Source of the DNA: Terfezia claveryi | Lineage: Eukaryota > Ascomycota > Pezizomycetes > Pezizales > Pezizaceae | Assembly: GCA_015179025.1 (NCBI GenBank) | Contig: WHUX01000695.1 | Coordinates: 1 to 13,631, forward strand | DNA: 13,631 bases | Reading direction: 5' to 3' | In this document: one piece after another, positions 1-9,523 of the stretch | Layout of the letters: each line of letters opens with the position of its first letter | Position numbering within the stretch: position 1 is the first letter of the stretch | Program-made: the position numbers and the translations under genes | The notes under the pieces: model-generated | What the model saw: the letters and a program-made list of their open reading frames with translations, nothing else | What the model was told of the DNA's origin: nothing | Databases searched by the model: none

Positions 1-27
1 ATACTTCACTGCTAATTATTATCTCAG
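1..27 (+). other. 3' end of an intron (partial)
   Basis: The first 27 bases read as an intron tail. A branch-like GCTAAT at 11-16 is followed by an AT-rich stretch and the acceptor CTCAG ending at 27. The frame of the following exon has an in-frame TAA at 13-15, so coding cannot simply continue upstream. No in-frame ATG lies between that stop and the open frame. This implies that the gene at 28-825 begins outside the window. The donor site is not visible, so this is an inference. Confidence 0.45.
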
Positions 28-825
28 AAGTCGAGCATTGTGCTGGAAAAACCGGGTGAAGCAGCAACTCAAGGCACTCCAGTCCCGGGCGGCCCCTGTA
101 AGGAAGAGGAGGCCGTACCGATACTTAGACCTGATAATTCTGCACACATTCCACCTGCCTTTACAAAGTTATTTCGAGAGTTAGCAATGGAATGGAAGGC
201 CCGAGGATTTATACCAGCGAATCTCGAATCCGGAGCTGGCATGTCCGCCTGCATATCTGCACCAAACAAACCTCTTGCGACTACGGGACTACCGATTCCT
301 CGAACCCGATTCCCGGAAGCACAACGAGAGTGCGGCAAGAAGTACTACTTAGACGACACCAATGGCATACTCGCAAGTAGGAAGCATCATGCAGTAACTC
401 CGGCATCGGCTCCCGACGAGGCCCAAGTTATTCCAGCCGCAACAAAATCCGAAAAGATTAAATTAGTTACAATGCACCTCAGACATATCCTCCTTGGCAC
501 CCTAACAAAGGATGTGGGAGAGTTGGTGCTCTCCAGCTACGAGAAGAGGGTTGAACGATTCTGCCATGATGCAGTAAGTACACTAAACCTTCTATGATAT
601 TAAATACCAAGCTAAGAGTATATACAGGCTACTTTTTTGGAGAAAAGATTACATCACCAGGGTGAAGGGCTGCAGATGCTTGGCGACATCAAGGAACGAC
701 AATTAGAAGAGTTATCAGGGCTGGTGATGAGGAGGTGGGTATTGATGATCAGGGTCTTGGAAAGGGATGCAAAAAAAGGAAAAGAGGTGAAGCAACCAAA
801 TGTAGGGGCTCATACATGGGGCTAG
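28..825 (+). CDS. Unrecognised spliced protein, 3' part (exons 28-573 and 628-825)
   Basis: The proposed internal exon 28-573 joins in frame (phase 0) to the last exon 628-825, giving 247 visible residues and a TAG stop. The donor is GCA|GTAAGT at 574, the branch is GCTAAG near 611, and the acceptor is TACAG ending at 627. Both flanks are open in the same register, which is the main support. The first ~140 residues are Pro/Ala-rich and probably disordered, with a short helix-like LFRELAMEWKARGF. Residues ~140-235 look like charged amphipathic helices, with many Lys/Arg/Glu and regular Leu/Val, and they span the splice junction smoothly. I see no signal peptide, membrane segment or known catalytic motif. 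The family is not recognised. The 5' end is missing; the GTG at 40 is unlikely to be a true start. A poly(A)-like AATAAA follows at 868. It could be a lineage-specific gene or a remnant. Confidence 0.55.
574..627 (+). other. Spliceosomal intron, 54 nt
   Basis: The donor GTAAGT is a full consensus match. Two branch-like motifs, CTAAA near 583 and CTAAG near 612, precede the acceptor TACAG ending at 627. The intron contains in-frame stops (TGA 595-597, TAA 600-602 in another frame), and its removal keeps the frame open for a further 65 codons. This size is typical for filamentous fungi. Confidence 0.6.
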
Positions 826-867
826 ATAGAGTACCAGTATTTCACATCAGGAAGGATGCGGAACGAC

Positions 868-873
868 AATAAA
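868..873 (+). terminator. Putative polyadenylation signal AATAAA
   Basis: An exact AATAAA lies 43 bases after the stop of the spliced gene, followed by T-rich sequence (TTTTAGCTTTTC, then TTTGTTTCCCC). The position suits a short fungal 3' UTR. A hexamer match alone is weak, so confidence is modest. Confidence 0.35.
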
Positions 874-2243
874 GCGTGAAACTTTTAGCTTTTCTGAGTA
901 CATATATTATCCATTTGTTTCCCCTTTCTTAATAATTCAGTACTTTCAAGTTATCTAACCATTGATGACGGGCCATATCTCCGGAGCGAATCCGGTAGAT
1001 TATTCAACCCCGGGTGCCTTCTGTCCGCTTTATTAATTAAATACGTCCAGGAAGTCGGAGGTATGGTAGAATCACCATATAAACGTGCCTGAGATTGATT
1101 TTAGCGGGTGAGAGCTCGAGGAGCTGAGGCGCAGTGGAAGGGAAGGGAAGTTCTGTATCAGGGCATTGTGCGAAGAAGTAAGCGAAACCGTATATCCAGG
1201 AGTACACCGGCAGGTACTTCCGATCATTATTTTCGATATCGATATCAAGTGTATTAAATTCGCGAGCCTACGTACTGATACAGCAAAATGAGAAATTCAA
1301 TTAAGCTGAATGAACATCAGGCGTATTAATTATGTCTAGATACTGATTTGATGTAACTCAGTTCTACAGATTATAATTACCTCATTTTCTTGTGGCCTCG
1401 GTCAATTAAACAGGGTCAATATCAGCAACTTATATAGTCCGCCTGTAAATTTCCGTGGTTCAATATCTCCTCATCCGGAACTCTCCGTGCCAACGACATT
1501 CCCATAACAAAAACCAAAGCCTCACAATTCTAAGCTACGCAGTATAACCTTCCCCACGACAGCCACTATCCTCGCCGCACTTATACTCTCCCCCGTTTCT
1601 GAACCTGACACCGAACCTGACCCCGAACTCTATAGCAAACAGATTGGTGCTGGCGGCCGAAGATTGTATATTTTTGCTACCCTATGGCTGCAAAATAGAC
1701 CGAAAGATGCTGGATCCATCAACAATATTGTCTTAGGGTACCTAACTCCCACCTCGCCCGCCCCCGATTGGTTATTAATGCTTGGTAGTAGAAGTAGCTA
1801 ACCAGGATATACGTACAGAGAACTGATCTTAAGAACTGCAGCGGCAGCAAAGCAAAATCAACAGAATATATGCATATGACATACACCATATATGGGTATA
1901 GCAACTGTTGTGTTTGGAATATTATAGGGTGGTGGAGGAACTATGGGTGTTATTCATGCATGCAATGAGGAAAGATAATGGATAGGTCTGGATTCAAGAT
2001 TGGGGTGGGTACTTTACAACGATTAATATGGTGGTTCTTGCTCGGAGCCATATGAACACGATACTAGGTCGTATTTGAATGAGATAGTTGCACATGCTGG
2101 TAAAGCACTAGTTGGTTAGGTGAAGTGATTTATGAGAAATCGTGAACTTTGAATTTGTATTAGAAGTGGTCTCGAGTCTAGTCCAGTGGCCAGTTTGTTC
2201 CGTTTCAGTGCTCCCTGATACATATAGGCACATACAACCAAAA
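874..2243. other. Intergenic, no gene supported
   Basis: No coding frame stands out. Small structures seen are a perfect 12-bp palindrome, GATATCGATATC, at 1235-1246, and two 12-bp direct repeats, GAACCTGACACC and GAACCTGACCCC, at 1601-1624. The repeats lie in a frame open from 1544 to 1801. That frame translates to a hydrophobic leader-like stretch followed by EPDTEPDPE, but it has no ATG. Minus-strand frames here are short and hydrophobic, with no recognisable motif. Confidence 0.5.
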
Positions 2244-2333
2244 AGCACTGTAGTCTAATGGTAAGACCCCTACTATGTAGAAACCTGCAGAAGCAGAGGG
2301 TGAGATATCCTTGTTCAATCCCCAGCTAGGCCA
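2244..2333 (+). ncRNA. tRNA-like pol III unit (tRNA pseudogene or SINE head)
   Basis: A clean A box, TAGTCTAATGG, lies at 2251-2261 and a B box, TGTTCAATCCC, at 2312-2322. The D arm folds perfectly: GTCT 2253-2256 pairs with AGAC 2264-2267. CCCT at 2268-2271 can pair with AGGG at 2297-2300, which leaves room for an intron-like insertion in the anticodon loop. The T loop TTCAATC is canonical. The T stem (CCTTG against CCCAG) and the acceptor stem (AGCACTG against CTAGGCC) pair poorly, so a working tRNA is unlikely. The B box is closely followed by a T-run and an A-run. A degraded tRNA gene or the tRNA-derived head of a SINE fits best. No amino-acid identity can be assigned. Confidence 0.5.
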
Positions 2334-2335
2334 TA

Positions 2336-2356
2336 TTTTTTTTAAAAAAAAAAAAA
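2336..2356 (+). terminator. T8 run (pol III terminator-like) followed by A13
   Basis: Eight T residues (2336-2343) directly follow the tRNA-like unit and would stop RNA polymerase III. They are followed by thirteen A residues, then TAAA. The T/A block can self-pair. The A-run could alternatively be the tail of a retroposed SINE copy. Confidence 0.4.
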
Positions 2357-2357
2357 T

Positions 2358-2798
2358 AAACACTAGAAAGTCGGAATCTATTTGCATATTAAAGTAGCCC
2401 ATCAAACAGGGCCAGGTTTTTTAGGTAGGTTAGGGGTATACCCATGGAAATGGACTGTTTTGTGTCAGGATATAAAACGGAATAAATGTCTATTGGATTG
2501 GTTACTTAATTCACGTACATTCATGCAGGGTTTTCAAGGCCCTTTGTTTAGAATAATTCTTGTTTGGGTTTGATGTAATTATAATCTATTAATTGTAGTC
2601 TGCATGTTGTGAGACTTTATTTGCATTTTTTATGGAGTAAGATATAAACGTCTCGTTAATCGGTTAAACACAAATTCAGGGTAAGCCGAATGAGACCCCT
2701 TTGGCACGAAGCGTCAAGTTCAAATATGATTGATTTGGCGGAATGTCATGAACATCCCTGCGGGCTAAAGGGTATTCTAAGAGAATAATACGCTGTAA
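2358..2798. other. Intergenic, no gene supported
   Basis: AT-rich sequence. Short open frames on both strands give no recognisable product. A frame at 2382-2573 is open but short and lacks any motif. Confidence 0.4.
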
Positions 2799-2867
2799 TG
2801 TACATTTATTAAATCTACCGTAGTTGCCTCAGCATTTCTTAGCACGCAATTGGAAATTCTTCCCCAC

Positions 2868-3416
2868 ATGCAAGAAAATCGGGCATTCGAGCCGCAGGTG
2901 GTAGCACAGATTTTCATTCCTATAGATTTACTCTGTACAGGAAATCACACAGGAAATTGCTTTTTAACAAACAAGGAAGTGCACAGTATAGGGCACAGGG
3001 ACAGTTTCACAACTCACCTGAACCCTACCAGTCTACCTATACTGTATATTGTGTTATTTCTACACCAATCAGCATACCTACTTACTGCGAATAGTAGCTC
3101 AGTGGAGAAGCTGATGTTACCATGGTTTGTCGCCCTGATTATTATTCCTACATTCTACCTAACATATGCCGACCATGGTACCCCTCCAGGGGGTGGGAAT
3201 ACTTCAAACGACACTATGAAGTTAATTAAAATATTAAAACGCCTCTTTCTACACGAACATTTTGAGGCGTTACGGATAGGCGGGTCTGAAACTATAGGCT
3301 TTCTTCTTGCGTACATTCTATTGGCCAATATTAGGAGATATCTCATATTGAATCACCTGCATTGCAGTGACTTCGTTTACTTACCAGTCAACGAAAGACC
3401 CTTTGAGTTTATGTGA
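2868..3416 (+). CDS. Possible unrecognised membrane protein (weak)
   Basis: The frame is open without a stop from 2799 to the TGA at 3414-3416, over 200 codons, long for AT-leaning non-coding DNA. The first ATG is at 2868 (MQENRAFEPQ), giving 182 residues. An earlier TTG at 2850 is unlikely to be used. Three hydrophobic stretches are visible: LPILYIVLFLHQSAYLL, LMLPWFVALIIIPTFYL and TIGFLLAYILLANI. Between the second and third lies a polar loop containing GTPPGGGNTSND and a basic stretch, KLIKILKRLF. No family is recognised. Codon use looks unpolished, and no convincing introns or promoter were found. A decayed gene, one exon of a larger gene, or a chance frame are all possible. Confidence 0.25.
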   Translation: MQENRAFEPQVVAQIFIPIDLLCTGNHTGNCFLTNKEVHSIGHRDSFTTHLNPTSLPILYIVLFLHQSAYLLTANSSSVEKLMLPWFVALIIIPTFYLTYADHGTPPGGGNTSNDTMKLIKILKRLFLHEHFEALRIGGSETIGFLLAYILLANIRRYLILNHLHCSDFVYLPVNERPFEFM

Positions 3417-5190
3417 GCATTGATCTTAGAAAAAGGAAAGTAGAAAAAGACTTATCCTGGGAGGCATGTGCTGTTCCGTTATGCAGTACCGGTCTAAATT
3501 TTGACCCCCCAAAAACTAGACGCACTGAGGTCAGATATAACCAGTAAAACTCAGTCCACACCAGTCTCAAACTACCTATGTGATATTGAGTATAAGGATT
3601 GTAACTACTTAAGTACCTAGGAAACCTGTGCAGAGGTCTGTCTGGTTGCACACGAGTGGAATACGGAGACTTAGAAACCCGATTTGTATGGCGAACTTAT
3701 GCTTCAAGTAGTCTGCCAACCAGATACTTCTTGAAACGAAGTATCTGATATAAATCCATTCAGCTAAAAGTGTGAATATTCATAACACACTTGCATAAAC
3801 TTATGCTGAATAGGAGTATATCTGCGCTGGTTCCCCATTGCATTAACTTCCAATACCGTATCCAAAGTCTCTAGCTCAACAGTAGTCCTTTACCATAACT
3901 ACAGGCCTCTCCAGAGCATCTTTTTGATGGAGTAAGGTTACATCTACCCTTATTGATGAATCACTTCGCCATGGCAGTTAATGAATTCCATTTGTTTCGC
4001 CTTACGGGATACTCTCTAGCCAGTATAAAACCCCTACACCTATCAGGAGTACTAGGATAAAGAAAAAGAAGGTAAAAGAAGTGCTTTGGAAAGATCGATG
4101 ATAGTTAGAGCTTTTCTGACGATTTAGACAACAATTTAGTCTTATGGGGATTACAATATCCTCTTTCAGCTAAAAATCTAGAGAATTACATTAAATACTC
4201 TACATTGTCTCTAGTTTATACAGTATTATCTTTTATTCTAGCAAGCTTAGATAATTAGCTATAGAAAAAGTATATGAAGTCTAAGTACTAGTATAAGTAT
4301 AGGAGCGTGCAACAGGAGGTCAGCTTCTGGTCGATATTGCCTGCGCCGAGGTCAATGATAGCCTAGTTGTATATATTTGATATATGTCTAGTTAGGTATA
4401 TTGTTATTGATTCAAGCGCGTTATGTACTAAATCCAGTAATTAAATACATTTCCCGCGAGCGGCCCAGAACATATATTCAAAATGCGTGTGGGAGAGTCT
4501 TTACGCACCACCTTTTATTCGATCACGGATGTCGATACAGGAACGTGGTAAACATTACGCTTTGGCAGCCGATTCGTGTACAATATTCAATCCAATATAT
4601 TTACCCTTGATTAGCAATCACTCCCCCTTATTCATTCTACTTGACAACTTTCGCAAACACAAGCGTTTGGGACAAACTATTTTCCCCCAGGGTGCTTCGT
4701 TTCCCTACTCAACGTTCCATTAGTTCTACTGCAGAGAACAGCCACCTCTTCATTTTTTTGCCTTTGATTTTCACTTCCTGGACTCTTCTCTTGTACTCTA
4801 CTGTTATTATAATATTTTGTTATAAATGATTATCTATCCAATAGACAACTATTACCCTGAATTCTCAATTATCTCTCCACAATCGACTTAATAACCCTCT
4901 CTATCGCCACCCACCCTTCTCACAAAAAGAAAACAGCCCGTAATACCTTCCCTAATATCTTCTCTGATCGTTGTTGATGTTCCCCTACACCAACTTCAAT
5001 CCTTGCTCAACGCCGAGGGCAAGCACACATGCACGGCCATACTCCATTAGCAGAAACCTCTGGAAGCCTGATAATGTCGTCTTCAAGCCAAGGAGAGGAA
5101 CTTCCATCTTCGTTGTTTATCTACAACCCGCTCTTGCACTAGTCTGTGACTGCTTTCTCTTGCCCTTCTGTCCTTGCTTCATAAGTCTGA
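3417..5190. other. AT-rich intergenic region, no gene supported
   Basis: No convincing gene on either strand. The segment around 4040-4420 is notably AT-rich. From about 4620 onward the + strand becomes pyrimidine-rich, which lengthens chance open frames. One strong hairpin lies at 3721-3747. Minus-strand frame 3409-3651 and + frames around 4401-4829 show no motif. Confidence 0.4.
3721..3747. repeat. Perfect 10-bp hairpin
   Basis: CAGATACTTC (3721-3730) and GAAGTATCTG (3738-3747) are perfect reverse complements around a 7-nt loop, TTGAAAC. There is no T-run, so it does not look like a bacterial-type terminator. Function unknown. Confidence 0.5.
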
Positions 5191-5227
5191 TTCTTTTTCT
5201 CTTTTTCTTTCTTCCTTTCCTCCCTCC
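5191..5227. other. 37-nt pure pyrimidine tract
   Basis: Positions 5191-5227 contain only C and T on the + strand, at the left edge of the tandem duplication. Such tracts occur in fungal promoters and can form triplex DNA. Here there is no supported gene immediately downstream, so a promoter role is not claimed. Confidence 0.5.
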
Positions 5228-5783
5228 GTTCTTCACTCCTCTCCCACATCTCTCCATCACATTTCTTTCCCCCCAACGAGGGAATCCTTTTCCCACTCCA
5301 AATATTAGTACTTCTCAACAGTCGTTTTTAAACCTCCCCTTAGATGGAAACACTATAGGAAACAAAAAGCGAGTTCGACAGGCATCGAATGAACCAAAAC
5401 GACATACTTCCGTGACGGCTCCTGCTCCTGATACTCGCAAGTACTCCTAAGGTTTCGCCGTCAGGTCTAATACTCCTTTCCTCCCATGGTTCTTCAGTCC
5501 TCTCCAACATCTCTCCCCATCATATTCTTTCTACACAACGAGGGGAATTCTTTTTCCCATTCAAAATATTGGTACTTCCCAACAGTCGTTTCTAAACATC
5601 CTATTAGATTATGAGTAATGAGTCTTTAAATAAAGAAAGAAATACCCTCCTCTTAGATGGAAACACCATAGGAAACAAACAGCGAGTTCGACCACCGAAT
5701 GAAGCAAAACGAGATGCTTCCGTATCGGTTCCGACTAATCCTCGTAGGTACTCCTAAGGTTCCACCGCCAGGCCTCTAATACT
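5214..5783 (+). repeat. Diverged tandem duplication (261-bp unit, two copies)
   Basis: Copy 1 (5214-5474) and copy 2 (5475-5783) both begin CCTTTCCTCCC and align along their length, roughly four fifths identical by eye. Shared blocks include CAACAGTCGTTT, TTAGATGGAAACAC, GCGAGTTCGAC and TACTCCTAAGG. Copy 2 is longer because of a 49-bp insertion. In the distal half (5341-5450 against 5655-5757), both indels are exactly 3 nt, so the frame ending at the shared TAA is kept. The + frame of copy 1 is open to 5450 as part of a 159-codon frame starting at 4971, but the upstream part is low-complexity, so no gene is called. It may be a duplicated fragment of an old gene or element. Confidence 0.7.
5600..5656 (+). 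repeat. 49-bp insertion in copy 2, bounded by 8-bp near-direct repeats
   Basis: Relative to copy 1, copy 2 gains 49 bp between CCTATTAG (5600-5607) and CCTCTTAG (5649-5656). The boundaries resemble a target duplication or a slippage scar with one mismatch. The insert is AT-rich and contains AATAAA-like sequence near 5628-5634. It shifts the frame by one base and adds stops, so it would break any coding use of copy 2. Reading it as a GT-AG intron does not restore the frame. Confidence 0.5.
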
Positions 5784-8700
5784 CTTCCCTTACTTACATC
5801 AAACACTGACTGCTCCTCCTAATACTAGTGCTCTGCAGCTACAGTTCTGAATGAGCACCTGAATGATAAGTGTAGCCTGCACGGCCGAGCTATCCGTTTC
5901 TCACTGGGTGCTGGATGGTCTTCCAGAAACTTTATCCCCAGCTCCTCTTTAGGTATTTTTTCACTCACTTCTTACTACCTAGTTCTCCTTCTCTTGTTTA
6001 TTTCAACCACTAACTTTTCATACCAGAACCTGGTGCCCTAGGCTAGGTATGCACAGTAAGGGAGACCGCACCTCCTTACGTCATCTGCATACATCGAAAG
6101 TGTTGGAGTGGATTGGAAACCGGGAGGGTACTTGCTGTTCGCCACAATCACCAGTACAGTACCTGCTGCCCACAAACATATACTCTTCCGGCGATGGTTC
6201 CAAAGAATTCAGGAACTATTCCTCCTCGTGTAGGCTTCTCACTTCACTTCCTACTGCCTGTGTTAGATACCTCTTCATATTCTTTTCAATGCGTCAATTT
6301 CATTGCCTTGCTCACCTCAGTGAGTAGCTTCAGGTGGTATTTGTTTACCTACGAGGTCACTCTTCTACATTGGAAATATTCTAGATACTTCTTGCACACA
6401 CCAGTTCAAAGACCCCGGCGGCGGCAGATACCCATACCCACTATCTTGTCGTCGGATAAAAGCGCTCTCCCCCGCCGGCAGAACCAGACTGCCCGCCCCT
6501 CAACATAGGCAGCCGAGTTCGCTCCCTCAGCACCCCACAGAGACCTTCCGTTCCCGAGTACGTTCCACACTCATGTGCAGAGTACACCCCGTCTCCAATA
6601 ATCACTCATTGTGATTGGCTCCTCCAGATACTGTTGTCAAACTCCTCCTTCTACTTAGATCCTCTAGGCTCGGCTTAGCTTGGCTGCACATCCTCGCGTA
6701 ATACAAACTGAAGTTGCTACCGTCAATAGCAGAACATCCAGACGGAATTGAGGTCCACATAGTCTCCACCACAATAGAATAAAGAGAAACTTCATTTTCC
6801 CCCTAGTTCCCTACAATTCTCGATGAACTAGATCTAAGACCTACTAATAATTCAAGTGCCTGCTCGTAATACAGCACTCCTAGTCACGAGTTCAGTTCCT
6901 TCGAACTGTGTCCCCAGGTAAAGTTTGAAATTAGAAATAATATGGTATGTTTTACACCCCCCCCACACTTCCTTTTCTTAATCACTGACCTCTCGTCCTA
7001 ATTCCCTGTAATGCAGGCTCGCCTCTCTCACTCGCGATTAGCGAATACCTCGAACGCAATCGTGCCTGTGGTGAGAGCAGAGTCAAAACACTACCAATAT
7101 GGCAACTAGCACTCTTATTGATAAGAAAACAAGGGTATCTTGTTCACCTGCAATTTTCTACGAGCTTAGTTGGATGTTGGTATTTTCAATGGTTCATAAT
7201 ATAGCAATGCTTAAACTTTGGGGTACATTTCCGTTCTCACTTTGCCACTTGATCAACCTGCTAAAGATTACAATAGCAAACACCAAACACTTTCTTTAGC
7301 TCATATATGCCCTGTGGATAGAGAGCACTTATCAGCTCTTCAATGCAGCCATGAAAACAACAAACTGAAACACCATGCCAATCGGAGATCTCGATTATGG
7401 TGCCGGTCTATTTATTAACAAAGCACTCGATCAGTTCGTCTAAGCAAGATTAGTTGACGTCGGACACGGCTTTCTTGAGCCTCTGTACTGTATAACATAC
7501 TCTACGAAACGCTCTTTGGGACACCAAATAAGGCAAGGGGGACTTGGTTAAACGACCGAACTATACCGGGAGCAGGGACTCTGGGAGCGAGGGATCAGTC
7601 TGGTGCGACCTCCCTACTACCTTGCATAGCGCGCTGGCAGTGCAGGATAATTAGGAACGAGATTACTATGTTCAGTTATTACTATGTAGTAAGATTTTGT
7701 AAGCGGGAAGGAAAGGGAATATTTGGTTTGGAATATGTGATTAGCCTTCGGGTATATGGGTAGTAAGCGGTCGGGATGGGAGGGAGAGTGGGGAAGATTG
7801 CACATGCATATACTAGGTGGACGAAGACCTTGGAGATGTCTCGGGCTGCGAGAGTAATTGAAACAGAAAGAGAGAGGAAAGAGAAGTTTGTATCCGAATT
7901 TTGACATAGTGCCTGCTGTTGGATTGTTCTGAACTTACATATTCTTCTCTTTGCTGTGATTATTGTGCATACAAACATTCTGCTTCTGTTGTAGTGTGGA
8001 TTTACGCCAGGAGGATTACTTATTCGTTTGAGACGTATTCACAGTTTAAAAGTCGAGCGGGTATTGTGAAATTTATTCACTCCTCAATATCAATACATCA
8101 CAACACCGTGCCAACCAGACTACACAAAATTTGCTTTTGGTTTTCTACAAGTTATTTACCTTTCTGCTCTAGGTAGCATGCATTCTGATTATGTCCGCAA
8201 CTCAAGCTTCAGGCTCCCGCGTACCAGCTAGAGTTCTTGACCGAAGCCTTTCATCACCTCTACGAGGGGCTTGTGCCAACCAGACTACTTTCATCAGTAC
8301 CTACGTGATACTCGATATGATTAATATAAGGGATGGCTTTTACAAGCTCAGGATTCTGACTGTGACAATGCTCCAAAAGTAAGCAGAAATGAAGAGAAAG
8401 CTCGCTTTCGAGTTCTATAAAAGTTTTATTGGATGAAGATGAAAAGCTTTGTTATAATGCCTCTTGGAGGTTCAAGAAAGGATATTTAATATTTATTATG
8501 GAACAATGTTATGGAATCATTCAGCCGGAAGTACATTGGCTACTTAAGCACTGTAAGGTATAGAAATTAAATTCTTACTCAATGTAGATAAAAATTACGA
8601 AAACACTTGAATATAGGTGTGTGTGGTTTAACTGTCTAAATCGAATAACAATGCCACTCTAACCAATTGTTGTTAATAGATTATCTGAATGAGTTCAAAT

Positions 8701-9379
8701 TGATCTAGCTAATTGATATGCGACATGAGCCACATAGACAATATAAATGTATCTGCCCACATGAAAGACCATTATAGCAAGTGTGTAAGCTTTCTCCATT
8801 AGAAGACGAAACGGTAAGTTAATCTATTAATACAAGTAGTATAATACTAATATAATTAGGCTGAGTCTGTTGTATCTGCTATGACATTATGAATTCAGCT
8901 TTATGGTCTACGGGAAATTCTACAGTGCGTCGAGCACAAGACTATGTGCGTCTGCCCTGAGACAATTCTGCCTCGGCATAGCCTAGGTAGTGCGGCGATG
9001 ACTGTAGCGGGAAGCACACCATAGGGGGTGATTGGTGCGAATAGCCTGTGTAGCTCAATGAGAAAGATGACAGAAGGATTAAACGGAGGCATTTGGATAA
9101 TGACTTCAGGTTAGCTTCTGGGCAGGGCTAGAATTATGATGCCGTGATGGGAGAAGATGGAGGGCATTTGCAATACCTATTCTTCATCTCAGTTTATATT
9201 CTTTAGTGAGATTGTTAGAGTCGAAGTTATGTTACTTCATTTCTCTAGTCTGAGGGTTTTTCGAGGAGGCTCCCGATTCTCAAATTATCTTTATGAAGCA
9301 ATACAACCACAAGTTTCACCGTCTGCTATAATGAAGACGGGATCGAATGCACAAAGGGACTTATCTACTCAATCTGTGG
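5784..9379. other. Long intergenic region, no gene supported
   Basis: Many open frames of 60-130 codons occur on both strands (for example 6113-6508 +, 7617-7978 -, 7919-8176 +, 8191-8382 +). None shows a recognisable domain, a good start context with splice signals, or a consistent codon pattern. The segment 8440-8880 is strongly AT-rich. A 16-bp exact direct repeat is present at 8108-8123 and 8273-8288. An 8-C run lies at 6957-6964. This reads as relic or repeat-derived DNA. Confidence 0.4.
8108..8288 (+). repeat. Pair of exact 16-bp direct repeats (GTGCCAACCAGACTAC)
   Basis: The same 16-mer occurs at 8108-8123 and 8273-8288. Near relatives occur at 3714-3724 (TGCCAACCAGA) and 12038-12051 (GTGCAACCAGACTA), and inverted at 3640-3651 (GTCTGGTTGCAC). 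The flanks of the two copies do not align, so this is a short dispersed motif rather than a long repeat. Confidence 0.5.
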
Positions 9380-9523
9380 TACAGCTAGGTGGCAAAAAGT
9401 TTCATACCCTGCATAAGCATGTAAGAAGTATCTTATCATTTTCCCATACAAAATCCCCAAATATGTAGCATTTGGGTCTTTTCATGCAGAGGGGGGTATG
9501 AAACTTTTTGCCACCTAGCTGTA
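9380..9523. mobile_element. Tc1-like miniature inverted-repeat element (MITE) with TA duplications
   Basis: The arms 9380-9408 and 9495-9523 are perfect 29-bp reverse complements (30 bp counting the 9409/9494 pair), and the pairing includes the flanking TA dinucleotides. The element proper is 9382-9521 (140 bp), starting CAGCTAGG and containing GGCAAAAAGTTTCATACCC. Established knowledge: Tc1/mariner transposons insert at TA and duplicate it, and many Tc1-like ends begin CAG with a GGCAAAAGTATTCATACCC-like core, so the match is good. Past the perfect arms, CTGCAT 9409-9414 can pair with ATGCAG 9484-9489. The loop holds another hairpin, CCCAAAT 9456-9462 with ATTTGGG 9470-9476. There is no room for a transposase; movement would need one supplied elsewhere. 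The open frame across this region (9157-9468) is fortuitous. Perfect arms suggest a fairly recent insertion. Confidence 0.7.

Noticed and set aside
3095..3105. TAGCTCAGTGG, a perfect pol III A-box match
   Set aside because: No B box follows at tRNA spacing and the flanks do not fold as a tRNA.
4977..5450. Open frame of about 158 codons on the + strand
   Set aside because: Much of it is read from pyrimidine-rich DNA, which lacks stop codons by composition; the hydrophobic Phe/Leu/Pro/Ser translation reflects this. Only the distal part, shared by the duplication, is of interest.
5615..5656. GT…AG interval inside the 49-bp insertion read as an intron
   Set aside because: Removing it does not restore the frame shared with copy 1, and 42 nt is very short.
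6113..6508. 131-codon open frame
   Set aside because: No domain, no splice context, pyrimidine-rich composition; likely fortuitous.
9157..9468. 103-codon open frame
   Set aside because: It runs into the left arm and loop of the Tc1-like element and has no recognisable content.
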